Assembly: GCA_031290985.1 (NCBI GenBank)
Contig: JARLJW010000111.1
Coordinates: 1 to 52,103 of the forward strand
Length of the DNA stretch: 52,103 nt
Source: Verrucomicrobiia bacterium
GTDB lineage: Bacteria; Verrucomicrobiota; Verrucomicrobiia; Limisphaerales; UBA11358
Reading direction: 5' to 3'
Each line of letters begins with the position of its first letter. The stretch's first letter is position 1. A program made the translations under genes and the position numbers. This document shows, one piece after another, positions 16,438 to 26,346 of this stretch. The notes below the pieces were generated by a model, which saw only the letters and a list, made by a program, of their open reading frames with translations, was not told the DNA's origin and did not search any database.

Positions 16438-17928
16438 ATGTCCGAACTGGATGACCACCAACTGCTCGCGGAATTTGCGCGGGACAATTCCGAGGCCGCC
16501 TTTGCCGCCCTCGTGCAGCGGCACGTAAACTTGGTTTATTCCACAGCGCTGCGGAGCATCGGCAATGCCCATGCCGCCGAGGAAATCACCCAGGCCGTCT
16601 TCATCATCCTGGCGCGCAAGGCGCAGGGTTTTTCCCGCAAAATCATGCTGTCCGGCTGGCTGTATCAGACCGCCCGGCTGACGGCGGCGAATTTTCTGCG
16701 CGGCGAAATGCGCCGGCAACAACGCGAACAGGAGGCGTATATGCAATCCACCTTGAATGAACCGGGCGCGGATGCCTGGCCGCAGATCGCGCCGTTGCTG
16801 GATGGCGCGCTGGAAAAGCTGGGCGCAGCCGACCGCAACGCCATCGTGCTGCGGTTTCTCGAGAACAAAAGTTTGCGCGAGGTTGGCGCGGCCATGGGTG
16901 CCAGCGAAGACGCGGCGAAGATGCGCGTGAACCGGGCGCTGGAGAAGCTGCGGAAGATTTTCACGAAGCGCGGCGTGACGCTGACCGCAGTGGTCATCGC
17001 CGGAGCCGTTTCGACGAGTTCAGTTCAAGCGGCGCCGGCCGGCCTGGCGGCGGCCATTGCCACCGTGGCGATCACCAAAGGCGCGACGGCCGGCAGCTCA
17101 ACCCTGGCTTTGGTGAAAGGCGCGTTGAAAGTCATGGCTTGGACCAAGATCAAAATGGCGTTGACGGTCGGCGGGTGCGCCGTGCTCGCGGCCGGAACCG
17201 CTTCCGTCCTGTTCGCACAAACCGACAAAAGCGGTGCGGATGATTCCTGGAGAAGCATAATTCATTTCTACAGCCGGCCGGCCATGGAGGCTGACCTGGC
17301 AGACACCCCGCCACAAGTCACGATCCTGCCCACGATACATCCACACTGGGGTTCGATGTGGTGGTCGGATAAAGCCGGCCGGAGGCTGGGAATAAATTCA
17401 TCGGTCACCAACCTGCTGATGGATGCCTATGGCGTACGCACCACGCACATGATTTTCCCCGGGCCAATGGCGGGTGGAAAATATGATTTCATCGCCAATC
17501 TGCCGCAGGGTGCCGAGGCGGCTTTCCGGCAAAGAATCCAAGAACAATTCGGCGTGGCGGCGCACAAACAGGTCGTCGAAACCGGCGTGTGGGTGCTGAA
17601 AGCCGGTGACCCGGAAAAGCTGAGAACCATCATAAGCAATAAAAAAAGCCCGCATCAAGAGCTCAAGTACGTTGACGGGAAAACGATTGCCGTGCTGGAA
17701 GACGAACCGGTTGCCACGCTGGCCGATGCGCTGGAAGGATGGTTGTTGCGGGCGCCGGTGGTGAATCGAACCGGGCTTTCGGGACGCTATGATCTCAACT
17801 TGAAGTGGGACAACCATGACCAGTCAAAGAGCGTCACCGACCTCGTGGATCAACTGCATCAAGCCGGCTTGGAACTTGTCCTCAGCCGGGAGAAGTTTGA
17901 AATGCTCATCGTCGAAAAAGTGAAATAG
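16438..17928 (+). CDS. Membrane-tethered ECF-type sigma factor fused to TIGR03435 domain (copy 1)
   Basis: A protein of 496 residues with two parts. Residues 1-180 are a sigma-70 family factor: region 2 (DHQLLAEFARD, ALVQRHVNLVYSTALR, AHAAEEITQAVFIILARKA) and region 4 (LRFLENKSLREVGAAMGASEDAAKMRVNRALEKLRKIF). Two hydrophobic stretches follow (about 185-225 and 240-260), consistent with membrane insertion. The C-terminal 230 residues match the TIGR03435 family: GGKYDFIANLP, VAAHKQVVETGVWVLKA, and the diagnostic VVNRTGLSGRYDLNLKW and FEMLIVEKVK close. The domain order suggests a sigma factor held at the membrane by an exported sensor-like domain. No separate anti-sigma gene lies nearby. A second copy follows directly. 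Confidence 0.86.
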   Translation: MSELDDHQLLAEFARDNSEAAFAALVQRHVNLVYSTALRSIGNAHAAEEITQAVFIILARKAQGFSRKIMLSGWLYQTARLTAANFLRGEMRRQQREQEAYMQSTLNEPGADAWPQIAPLLDGALEKLGAADRNAIVLRFLENKSLREVGAAMGASEDAAKMRVNRALEKLRKIFTKRGVTLTAVVIAGAVSTSSVQAAPAGLAAAIATVAITKGATAGSSTLALVKGALKVMAWTKIKMALTVGGCAVLAAGTASVLFAQTDKSGADDSWRSIIHFYSRPAMEADLADTPPQVTILPTIHPHWGSMWWSDKAGRRLGINSSVTNLLMDAYGVRTTHMIFPGPMAGGKYDFIANLPQGAEAAFRQRIQEQFGVAAHKQVVETGVWVLKAGDPEKLRTIISNKKSPHQELKYVDGKTIAVLEDEPVATLADALEGWLLRAPVVNRTGLSGRYDLNLKWDNHDQSKSVTDLVDQLHQAGLELVLSREKFEMLIVEKVK

Positions 17929-17930
17929 TT

Positions 17931-17960
17931 TGTCCAGTTTGGCGGTTCGCACACATCATT
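17931..17960 (+). promoter_or_regulatory. Candidate motif TGTCC..GGCGG before sigma gene 2
   Basis: TGTCCAGTTTGGCGG followed by CGCACACAT lies 6 bp before the ATG of the second sigma gene and 2 bp after the stop of the first. It shares the GTCC and GGCGG halves with 16413-16430 and 19466-19500. Confidence 0.3.
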
Positions 17961-17966
17961 TGATAG

Positions 17967-19463
17967 ATGAGCGTACGAAACGACCATGACCTGCTGGCCG
18001 ACTTTGCCCGGACCGCCTCCGAGGCGGCGTTTGCCGAATTGGTGGGGCGGCATGTGAACCTGGTCTATTCCACCGCGCTGCGCTTCAGCGGCAATGCCCA
18101 CGCCGCCGAGGAAATCACGCAGGCGGTCTTCATCATCCTGGCACGCAAGGCGGGAAAACTATCTACGCGCGTGGTCTTGTCCGGCTGGCTGTACCAGGCT
18201 GCGCGGCTCACGGCGGCGAATTTGGCCCGGAGTGAGGTCCACCGGCAACAGCGGGAACAGGAGGCCTATATGCAATCCACCTTGAATGAACATGATTTCG
18301 CCGCGTGGCAACAGATTGCGCCGTTGCTGGATGAGGCGATGGGGCACCTGGGCGAAACCGACCGCACGGCGGTGGTGCTGCGGTATTTTGAGAACAAGAC
18401 GGCGCAGGAAGTCGGGGCGGCGCTGAAGCTGACCGAGGCGGCGGCGCACAAACGCGTGAACCGGGCGCTGGAAAAGCTGCGGAAAATCTTCACGAAACAG
18501 GGCGTGACGCTGTCGGCGGTGGTGATAGCGGGGGCAGTTTCGGCGAATTCGGTGCAGGCCGCGCCAGCGGGCCTGGCGGCGATGGTCACGGCGGCGGCAG
18601 CGAAAGGTGCGGCGGTCAGCGGTTCAACTTTAACCCTCATCAAAGGAGCATTGAAAATTATGGCATGGACCAAGGCGAAAACGGCGGTGGCGGCAGGCGT
18701 GGTCGTGTTGCTCGCCGCGGGCACCACCACCATCACGGTCAAAGAAATCCAGGCGCACAAAACCTATCCGTGGCAGGTGCCACAGGCTTCTTTTGGCGTC
18801 TTCTACAAAATGCCGCCGATGGTGAAAATCTTGCCTTCAAAATTCGCCGCGGACGGGCATTGGTGCAGCGACGGGAGCCGGGGAGCCATGGGGATAGCCC
18901 AGCCGGTTCAGGAAATCATTCAACTTGCCTACCGGAAGGACAAGTTGCGCACCGTAATAGAAACCACGCTGCCCGGGGGGAAATATGATTTTTTTGCGAA
19001 GCTGGTGCCCGCCCAGGAGCCGCGCAAATCAATCCAGCAAGACGAGGGCTGGGCCGCGGCTTTGCAAAAGGAGGTGGCCAGGAAGTTTGGCCTGACGGGC
19101 CGGGTGGAAAAACGGCCGGCGGATGTGTTGGTGCTTCAGCCGGCTGCCGCCGGCATAAAAGGGTTCAAAGTCAGTCACACCATGCCTCATGGTCATGCGC
19201 TGTCCAGTAACGCCGGAAAAATGCAGTGTTTTGAACAGCCGCTCAACACCTTGACCGGCGTGTTGGAGCATGAATTTCAAATTCCCATCGTGGATCGGAC
19301 GGGTTTGCTGGAAGCCTATGACTTTGCCGTCACCTGGGATGAGCCAGACAGCGAGACGCCAAATCCCGCCGGCCTGAAACAGGCGTTACACGACCAACTG
19401 GGCCTCGACCTGGTGGCTGGCCGGGAACCCATCGAGATGCTGGTCGTCGAAAAAGTGAAATAG
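17967..19463 (+). CDS. Membrane-tethered ECF-type sigma factor fused to TIGR03435 domain (copy 2)
   Basis: A protein of 498 residues, a tandem paralogue of the previous gene. The sigma half (DHDLLADFARTASEAAFAEL; region 4 ENKTAQEVGAALKLTEAAAHKRVNRALEKLRKIF) is well conserved. The exported half is more diverged: it has ILPSKFAADGHWCSDGSRG and LPGGKYDFFAKL and ends with VDRTGLLEAYDFAVTW, then IEMLVVEKVK. Two hydrophobic stretches lie between about 185 and 260, as in copy 1. Faster divergence of the outer half suggests the two proteins sense different inputs while directing related promoters; this is inference. The next gene downstream is a pseudopilin. Confidence 0.86.
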   Translation: MSVRNDHDLLADFARTASEAAFAELVGRHVNLVYSTALRFSGNAHAAEEITQAVFIILARKAGKLSTRVVLSGWLYQAARLTAANLARSEVHRQQREQEAYMQSTLNEHDFAAWQQIAPLLDEAMGHLGETDRTAVVLRYFENKTAQEVGAALKLTEAAAHKRVNRALEKLRKIFTKQGVTLSAVVIAGAVSANSVQAAPAGLAAMVTAAAAKGAAVSGSTLTLIKGALKIMAWTKAKTAVAAGVVVLLAAGTTTITVKEIQAHKTYPWQVPQASFGVFYKMPPMVKILPSKFAADGHWCSDGSRGAMGIAQPVQEIIQLAYRKDKLRTVIETTLPGGKYDFFAKLVPAQEPRKSIQQDEGWAAALQKEVARKFGLTGRVEKRPADVLVLQPAAAGIKGFKVSHTMPHGHALSSNAGKMQCFEQPLNTLTGVLEHEFQIPIVDRTGLLEAYDFAVTWDEPDSETPNPAGLKQALHDQLGLDLVAGREPIEMLVVEKVK

Positions 19464-19465
19464 TT

Positions 19466-19500
19466 TGTCCGATTTTGGGAATGGCGGACACTTATATGGT
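19466..19500 (+). promoter_or_regulatory. Candidate motif TGTCC..GGCGGACA before pseudopilin 3
   Basis: TGTCCGATTTTGGGAATGG followed by CGGACACTTATATGG lies between the second sigma gene and the pseudopilin at 19555. It is the longest version of the shared GTCC..GGCGG word and the only one not directly before a sigma gene. Confidence 0.3.
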
Positions 19501-19554
19501 GGTGAGGGATAAGAAACTTTGAAACGAAACCGTCCTGGCGGTGTCATATTAAAC

Positions 19555-20307
<753 letters not shown>

Positions 20308-20373
20308 GTCCCGGCCTGGCCGCCGGCGACCAGACTGATTTCATGAGGTTGCAAGCAATGACTTGAATGATTT

Positions 20374-21179
<806 letters not shown>

Positions 21180-21183
<4 letters not shown>

Positions 21184-21974
21184 ACATCCCTTTGACCAAC
21201 GATCCGGCCGGAAGGCTTCCAAGCGATGACGTTCGTCGCGCGTTCACGTTGATTGAACTGCTGGTGGTGATCGCCATCATCGCGATTCTCGCGGCGCTGC
21301 TGCTGCCGGTATTGGGCAGCGCCAAGCGCAAGGCGGCGCAGGCCGCGTGCATCAACAATGAAAAGCAGCTTGGCCTGGGCGTGAAAATGTATGTGGATGA
21401 CAATACGGCCACCTTTCCGGGGATCGCCTCGCGGATGTATGGCTATCATGCCGAAGACTGGATTTACTGGCGCACGAACACCGCGCTGTATCCGCCGTTT
21501 GAGAAAAGCCCGATCCTCGTTGCCGTGCCCGGCCTGCAGAAGCCCTCGTTGCGCTGTCCCCTTGATAACGATGACAACGACCGGATCAATAATTATTCCT
21601 ACGGGGACGGCTACGGGCCTTACTTGTTCAGTTACAGCCTGACGGGTTACGGTTTGGACGACAGCGGCAACAATGTCGGCCTCACCACGGTGGTGGACAG
21701 TTCCAGCGGCAGCCCCGTGATCTACCGGTTCAAGGAAGGCGGCGTAAAGAACCCGTCATTGAAAATCATGCTGGCGGAGGAACCCGCCACGCTCGGGAGC
21801 AAGGACAGCCCGGATCAGAGCAGCCTCATCCAGGATGGGCGCTGGATGCCGAACCAGGATCCGTTGACCCTCCGCCACGGTGGCAAGGCGGATGTGGTGT
21901 TCAACGACGGCCACGTGGAAGCGGTCACCCCGGAATTTGGCCGGGATCTCGCGCACAGCCTGCCCGGCCAGTAA
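21180..21974 (+). CDS. Prepilin-like protein 5
   Basis: A product of 264 residues with an unusually long leader (MNIPLTNDPAGRLPSDDVRRA) before FTLIE. The exported domain has INNEKQLGLGVKMYVDDN, MYGYHAEDWIYWRTN, LRCPLDNDDNDRINNYSYG, LKIMLAEEPATL and the terminal motif ADVVFNDGHVEAVTP. It starts inside the stop of the preceding gene (ATGA). A TIGR03435 gene follows 22 bp after its stop. Confidence 0.86.
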
Positions 21975-21996
21975 GGGTGGAGACCTTGAAAAGCTT

Positions 21997-23460
21997 ATGA
22001 CTAAGAAGATGGTGCTGGTCAGCATAATTGCCCTGGTTTTGGTCGCGGCGGCGGTCGCGGTGAAGATTTTTTTCTTCCCGTCGCTCAGCGATAAATTTTT
22101 CGCAATGAACCAGGCAACGTTGCGGCAGGCGCCCGCCAACGTGGCCATGGTCCGCCCGACGCATTTTCCAGATTCGGCCCAGAAACCATCGCCGGACAAC
22201 CAGGTGACCTACGCCACCGTCCGCGGGGCGCGCTGGCTGGTGGGCCGCAACGTGTCATTCCCCATGCTGCTGGCCGTGGCCTACAGTTACAATCCGGGGC
22301 GCATCAAGCTGCCGGCGGCCGCGCCGGCCGGGGGCTTTGATTTTCTGGTGACGATGCCCAGGGAGCCGGAGGCGCATCTGCAAACAGCCATCGGCCGCCA
22401 GCTTGGTTATTTTGTGCGCCGGGAAATCCGCGAAACCGACGTGCTGGCGCTGAAGGTCAAAAACCCGAATCCGCCGGGCTTGAAGGTGAGCACGGCCACC
22501 AAGGAAAACGTGGCCCCGAAAAACGGGCGGCTTTATTTCACCCACATGCACCTGGACGTGGTGACGGAAGGCATGCAGGCGATGCTGAAGTCGCCGATGG
22601 TGGACAAGACGGGGCTGACCGATTTTTATGATTTTTCGCTCGCCTGGGACAAACAGACCCAGCAGCAGATCCAGAGCGGGAAGCTGGACCAGGAAACCGG
22701 CGAAAAAATCCTCAACGACTGGGGGCTCGGGCTGGAACCAGATACGGCCGCGATTGAGATGCTGGTGGTAAGCACCGGTGCGCCGGCAGTTGCCGCGCCG
22801 GCCGACCGGTCCCAGGCGCTGCTCGGACCGTTGAATCCGGGAGCCGAGCGCGGATCCGAGGGCTGGTACCACGGCACGACCGGGCTGGCTTCCTTGTCCA
22901 TTGAAAGCACCGAGCCGGCTGCCGGGGTGAATGATTTCACCGTGGGAAATACCGCCGCCGGCCGGGAAAATCATGCGGACTGGCGCTCGGAAACCTTCCC
23001 GCTCGGACCGGCGGCGAAGGGCGGCCGGCCCATGACCTTTTCCTTCGCCTACAAGCTGCCGGACCCGGTGAAGGACAACGACAACCTGCGCGTCCAATTT
23101 CGTTTCTACGACAAAGCCACCAACTTTCTTGACCAGAAGGAGTTTTGGGTTGGTTCGCAAAGCCATGACTCGGCCATGACGGGCTATAAAACCATCACCA
23201 CCAGCGGCATCCTGTCGCCGCCGGGCGCGCAAAACGCGGACATAACCTTGAGCGCGAACTTATATGAGGGCGACAACTGGAGTTCCGGCACCGGACGGTT
23301 TGACAATATTTTCGTCACCATTGCCCGGCCCTTCACGTGGATGAAGCTGGTCGTCGGAGGAGTGGCGCTGGTGGGCGTGGCGGGTTTGACGGTGCTGGCA
23401 ATGTCCTTGCGGGGCCGGAGCGTAGGGCGTAATCGCGTGGGCACACCGGTTCCATCATGA
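21997..23460 (+). CDS. Membrane-anchored TIGR03435 protein with extra C-terminal domain
   Basis: A product of about 487 residues. The N-terminal anchor MTKKMVLVSIIALVLVAAAV is followed by a TIGR03435 region (about 60-270): RGARWLVGRNVSFPMLLAVAY, FDFLVTMP, VRREIRETDVLALKVKN, VDKTGLTDFYDFSLAW and AIEMLVVSTG. Unlike the two neighbours it carries no sigma domain. Instead a beta-rich, galactose-binding-like region follows (about 300-450: NPGAERGSEGWY, FSFAYKLPDP, NLRVQFRFYDK, NWSSGTGRFDN), and a C-terminal membrane segment (WMKLVVGGVALVGVAGLTVLA). Two anchors would leave the whole middle exported. The next pseudopilin starts inside its stop codon (ATGA). Its function is unknown; membership of the array is clear. 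Confidence 0.8.
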   Translation: MTKKMVLVSIIALVLVAAAVAVKIFFFPSLSDKFFAMNQATLRQAPANVAMVRPTHFPDSAQKPSPDNQVTYATVRGARWLVGRNVSFPMLLAVAYSYNPGRIKLPAAAPAGGFDFLVTMPREPEAHLQTAIGRQLGYFVRREIRETDVLALKVKNPNPPGLKVSTATKENVAPKNGRLYFTHMHLDVVTEGMQAMLKSPMVDKTGLTDFYDFSLAWDKQTQQQIQSGKLDQETGEKILNDWGLGLEPDTAAIEMLVVSTGAPAVAAPADRSQALLGPLNPGAERGSEGWYHGTTGLASLSIESTEPAAGVNDFTVGNTAAGRENHADWRSETFPLGPAAKGGRPMTFSFAYKLPDPVKDNDNLRVQFRFYDKATNFLDQKEFWVGSQSHDSAMTGYKTITTSGILSPPGAQNADITLSANLYEGDNWSSGTGRFDNIFVTIARPFTWMKLVVGGVALVGVAGLTVLAMSLRGRSVGRNRVGTPVPS

Positions 23461-24167
23461 ACACCAAAAGAGCATTTACGTTGATCGAACTGTTGGTGGT
23501 GATCGCCATCATCGCGATTCTGGCGGCGCTACTAATGCCGGCGTTGAGCAAGGCGAAGCTTTCCGCGAGCAAGGCGACGGACCTCAACAATCTCAAGCAG
23601 GTCATGATGGCGCTGCATGTTTATGCCTCGGATGAGAATGATGTGAACCCGCTGCCGAATTGGGATAATGGTTATGGCACCGGCTGGCTTTACTCGCCGG
23701 ATGATGGCAGTGGACCGTCCCGCTTCAACCCCAAAGGCGGGCTGCTCTGGCCAATTTTGCGCGAGGCCAAAGTGTATGTCTGCCCGAGCGACGACACCCA
23801 GATGTGGCATTGGTCAAACCATGACCAGGTGAACGAGCAACGCAATCAGCAGCTCTCGAGCTACGCCATGAACGGTGCCGTGGCCGGCTACATGCTGATG
23901 CTTCCCCGGCCGGTCAAGCTCTCAGTGATGCGTCCGGATGATTGCGCGTTCTGGGAGACGGATGAGACCGAGCCATATTATTTTAACGACGGCGCCAATT
24001 ATCCGCCGGAAGGCGTCAGCCCCCGGCACCAGCAGGGCGGCATCCAGGCGGTGTTCGATGGTTCGGTGAATTACATCAAGCTGACGGAATGGTATTCCGA
24101 GGTCACGGAAACCAATCGCAATCGCCTGTGGTGTTATCCCAACAGCCCGGACGGGCGGACGTATTGA
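23457..24167 (+). CDS. Prepilin-like protein 6 (type A)
   Basis: A product of 236 residues with a minimal leader MNTKRA. Landmarks are SKATDLNNLKQVMMALHVY, PNWDNGYGTGWLYSPDDG, GLLWPILREAKVYVCPSDD, QQLSSYAMNGAVAGY, DCAFWETDETEPYYFNDG, then a degenerate terminal motif QAVFDGSVNYIKL (DGS instead of DGH) and a NRNRLWCYPNSPDG tail. It is a close paralogue of the gene at 25520. It starts inside the stop of the TIGR03435 gene (ATGA) and ends six bases before the small membrane protein. Confidence 0.87.
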   Translation: MNTKRAFTLIELLVVIAIIAILAALLMPALSKAKLSASKATDLNNLKQVMMALHVYASDENDVNPLPNWDNGYGTGWLYSPDDGSGPSRFNPKGGLLWPILREAKVYVCPSDDTQMWHWSNHDQVNEQRNQQLSSYAMNGAVAGYMLMLPRPVKLSVMRPDDCAFWETDETEPYYFNDGANYPPEGVSPRHQQGGIQAVFDGSVNYIKLTEWYSEVTETNRNRLWCYPNSPDGRTY

Positions 24168-24172
24168 ACACC

Positions 24173-24667
24173 ATGCGCCATCTGGTCATCATCATCGTGT
24201 CGCTTCTGCTGGTCGTCGCAACTTGGGCGGGCTGGCGGCGGCACGTTTTCAACGAATTGAAAATTGCGCATCCGGCCAACGTTGCGGAATTCGAGTCGGA
24301 CATGACCGAGGCGCTGGCGCGGCAGATTTTTCAAGAGCTGCAGAAAAACGGCCCGTCCGCCTTTTTTCTCGCCTTTGGGGAACGGCTCACCCCGCCCAGC
24401 GGTGCATTCATCGCCCGGTTTCAAAATGTGCAGCCGAGAGTCGAACGGTTCGATGCGGCCGTGATGCCGCCGACCGGCATGATCATGGACACGTCGAGCG
24501 GACGCATTGGCTTGATCGTGCAGATCATCAAGATAAAGCCGTATGTCGTTGGCGAGTACGAGGTGGAGGTGGCCATCTCGAACGCCAAGGCTGGTTGGGA
24601 CCATTTTGTGTACCGCATTTTTAATGCGGGCGGCGAATGGCGGGTCAAGGGCCGCACTCCGGCATGA
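24173..24667 (+). CDS. Small membrane-anchored protein, unknown
   Basis: A product of about 164 residues that I do not recognise. One N-terminal membrane segment (MRHLVIIIVSLLLVVATWAGW) is followed by an exported domain with LTEALARQIF-like helices, LAFGERLTPPSGAF, VMPPTGMIMDTSSGRIGLIVQI and a beta-rich tail VGEYEVEVAISN..FVYRIFNAGGEWRV. There are no Cys residues and no prepilin signal. It sits between a type A and a type B pseudopilin, six bases after one and 16 before the other, so it should be part of the same transcript. The second A-B pair of the array lacks it. Confidence 0.7.
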   Translation: MRHLVIIIVSLLLVVATWAGWRRHVFNELKIAHPANVAEFESDMTEALARQIFQELQKNGPSAFFLAFGERLTPPSGAFIARFQNVQPRVERFDAAVMPPTGMIMDTSSGRIGLIVQIIKIKPYVVGEYEVEVAISNAKAGWDHFVYRIFNAGGEWRVKGRTPA

Positions 24668-24682
24668 CGGTTTAAACTCATT

Positions 24683-25504
24683 ATGAAATCACGACGCGGA
24701 TTTACGTTGATCGAACTGCTGGTGGTGATCGCCATCATCGCGATCCTGGCGGCGCTGTTGCTGCCGGCGTTGAGCGCGGCGAAGGCCAAGGCCCGGCGCA
24801 TCGGCTGCATGAACAACCTGCGGCAGTTGAGCCTGGCCTGTAAGATGTACGCGGACGATGGCAATGGGCGGCTGGTCTCAAGCTGGCCGCTCGGCTTTGA
24901 CAGCTATCCGGTGAATCCCTATTCGTGGTGTCCCGGGTGGGTTTCGTACACCAAGCCGGCGGGTTTTGAGTACGGCCCGGACCCGCAGTTCAACTGCACC
25001 AATGTCTATGCGCTCGAGCAGGGAGCCATCTGGTCCTATGTGAAATCGGCGGGCGTCTATCGCTGCCCGGCCGATGACCGGAGTCTGGATGGCGTGCCGG
25101 TGGTGCGCAGCTATTCCATGAACTCGTGGATGAACGGGAGAAGTTACGGCGACCCGACGGGCGCATCCACATTTGTCACACCGGAAGATGACGGGGCCTT
25201 GACCTACAAGCTTTACCGGCGGGAAAACCAGATTGCGTCGCCGTCCGAGACGTGGACCTTGATCGATGAGGATGCCAGCAGCATCAACGACTCATTGTTC
25301 CTGGTGGACATGAGCGACCAGAACGGAATCATCGACATGCCATCGAGCCGCCATGGCCGGTCCTATGAACTGGGTTTCGCGGACGGCCACCTGGACAACA
25401 TCAAGATGCTCGCGCCGGCGGCGGCCTGGATTGATTACACCGCCGGGCCGGATCCGGACTGGGTTAAGTTGAAAAGCTGGACGACGGTGAAGAAAGGACC
25501 TTGA
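24683..25504 (+). CDS. Prepilin-like protein 7 (type B)
   Basis: A product of 273 residues, leader MKSRRG (canonical Gly). The exported domain shows CMNNLRQLSLACKMYADDGNG, WCPGWVSYTKPAGF, CTNVYALEQGAIWSYV, VYRCPADDRSLDGVPVVRSY, SMNSWMNGRSY, TLIDEDASSINDSLFLVDM and the terminal ELGFADGHLDNIKM. It is a clear paralogue of the gene at 26347; the shared RSYSMN.WMNG and IDEDAS.IND blocks set both apart from the type A proteins. Confidence 0.87.
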   Translation: MKSRRGFTLIELLVVIAIIAILAALLLPALSAAKAKARRIGCMNNLRQLSLACKMYADDGNGRLVSSWPLGFDSYPVNPYSWCPGWVSYTKPAGFEYGPDPQFNCTNVYALEQGAIWSYVKSAGVYRCPADDRSLDGVPVVRSYSMNSWMNGRSYGDPTGASTFVTPEDDGALTYKLYRRENQIASPSETWTLIDEDASSINDSLFLVDMSDQNGIIDMPSSRHGRSYELGFADGHLDNIKMLAPAAAWIDYTAGPDPDWVKLKSWTTVKKGP

Positions 25505-25519
25505 AAGCGGAATCTTTAA

Positions 25520-26302
25520 ATGAATGGTTTTTGCAACAGAAAGAGCGGCGCGCCGGCGTTCACGTTGATTGAACTGCTGATGGTGATTGCCATCATCGCG
25601 ATCCTGGCGGCACTGCTGCTGCCCGCCTTGAGCAAGGCGAAGAACCAGGGGGCCAAGGCGACCGACCTTAATAATTTTCTCCAGATCACGACCGCGCTAC
25701 ACCTGTACACCGATGACAACAACGGCGCGGTGACGTGGCCAAACTGGGATTACGGTGGGGCGATGCCGGATGGAACAGCCCGTGCCGGCTGGCTGTACAA
25801 ACCGGATCTGGCCGCAACGGGCACGAATGTTTTCAAGGTTGATTCCGGCCTGCTCTGGCCGGCCTTGCACAACCCCAAAATTTACGTCTGTCCGATGGAT
25901 AATCCCGGTGAAGCCCGTTACTCTGCGCACGCCGGCGCGGTGGTGCAGCGCGCGCAGCAGCTTTCCAGTTATATCATGAATGGGGCCGTGGTCGGTTTCC
26001 GGTCGGGCTTTCATTCGAACGCGGTGCCGGTCAAAATTACCCAGATGCGGCCGATTGACTGCGCGTTTTGGGAGACGGATGAGCGTGAGCCTTTCGATTT
26101 CAACGACGGCTCGAGCTGGCCCACGGAGGGTGTCAGCGCGCGGCATTTCCAAGGGGCGGTTCAAGCCACCTTTGACGGTTCGGCAAATTACGTCACGCTT
26201 GCGGACTGGCATGCCGCCGTGGCGGATCCAAACAAAAACCAGTTGTGGTGTTATCCCAATACGGTTGATGGCGGAGATCCAAAATACGGCCACACGCCGT
26301 GA
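25520..26302 (+). CDS. Prepilin-like protein 8 (type A)
   Basis: A product of 260 residues, leader MNGFCNRKSGAPA; the helix reads ELLMVIAII, one change from its paralogues. It repeats the type A landmarks of the gene at 23457: KATDLNNFLQITTALHLY, GLLWPALHNPKIYVCPMDN, QQLSSYIMNGAVVGF, DCAFWETDEREPFDFNDG, QATFDGSANYVTL and KNQLWCYPNTVDGG. Thus 23457-25504 and 25520-27105 are two copies of an A-B module. Confidence 0.87.
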   Translation: MNGFCNRKSGAPAFTLIELLMVIAIIAILAALLLPALSKAKNQGAKATDLNNFLQITTALHLYTDDNNGAVTWPNWDYGGAMPDGTARAGWLYKPDLAATGTNVFKVDSGLLWPALHNPKIYVCPMDNPGEARYSAHAGAVVQRAQQLSSYIMNGAVVGFRSGFHSNAVPVKITQMRPIDCAFWETDEREPFDFNDGSSWPTEGVSARHFQGAVQATFDGSANYVTLADWHAAVADPNKNQLWCYPNTVDGGDPKYGHTP

Positions 26303-26346
26303 GTGAACGGCTTTACGTTCCTGATGTCTTACGTTTTAATCATTTT

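Noticed and set aside
18641..18662. An internal AAAGGAG and ATG in the second sigma fusion that could start a separate TIGR03435 protein
   Set aside because: The first copy of the gene lacks the AGGAG, and the sequence lies within a continuous conserved frame; no other support.
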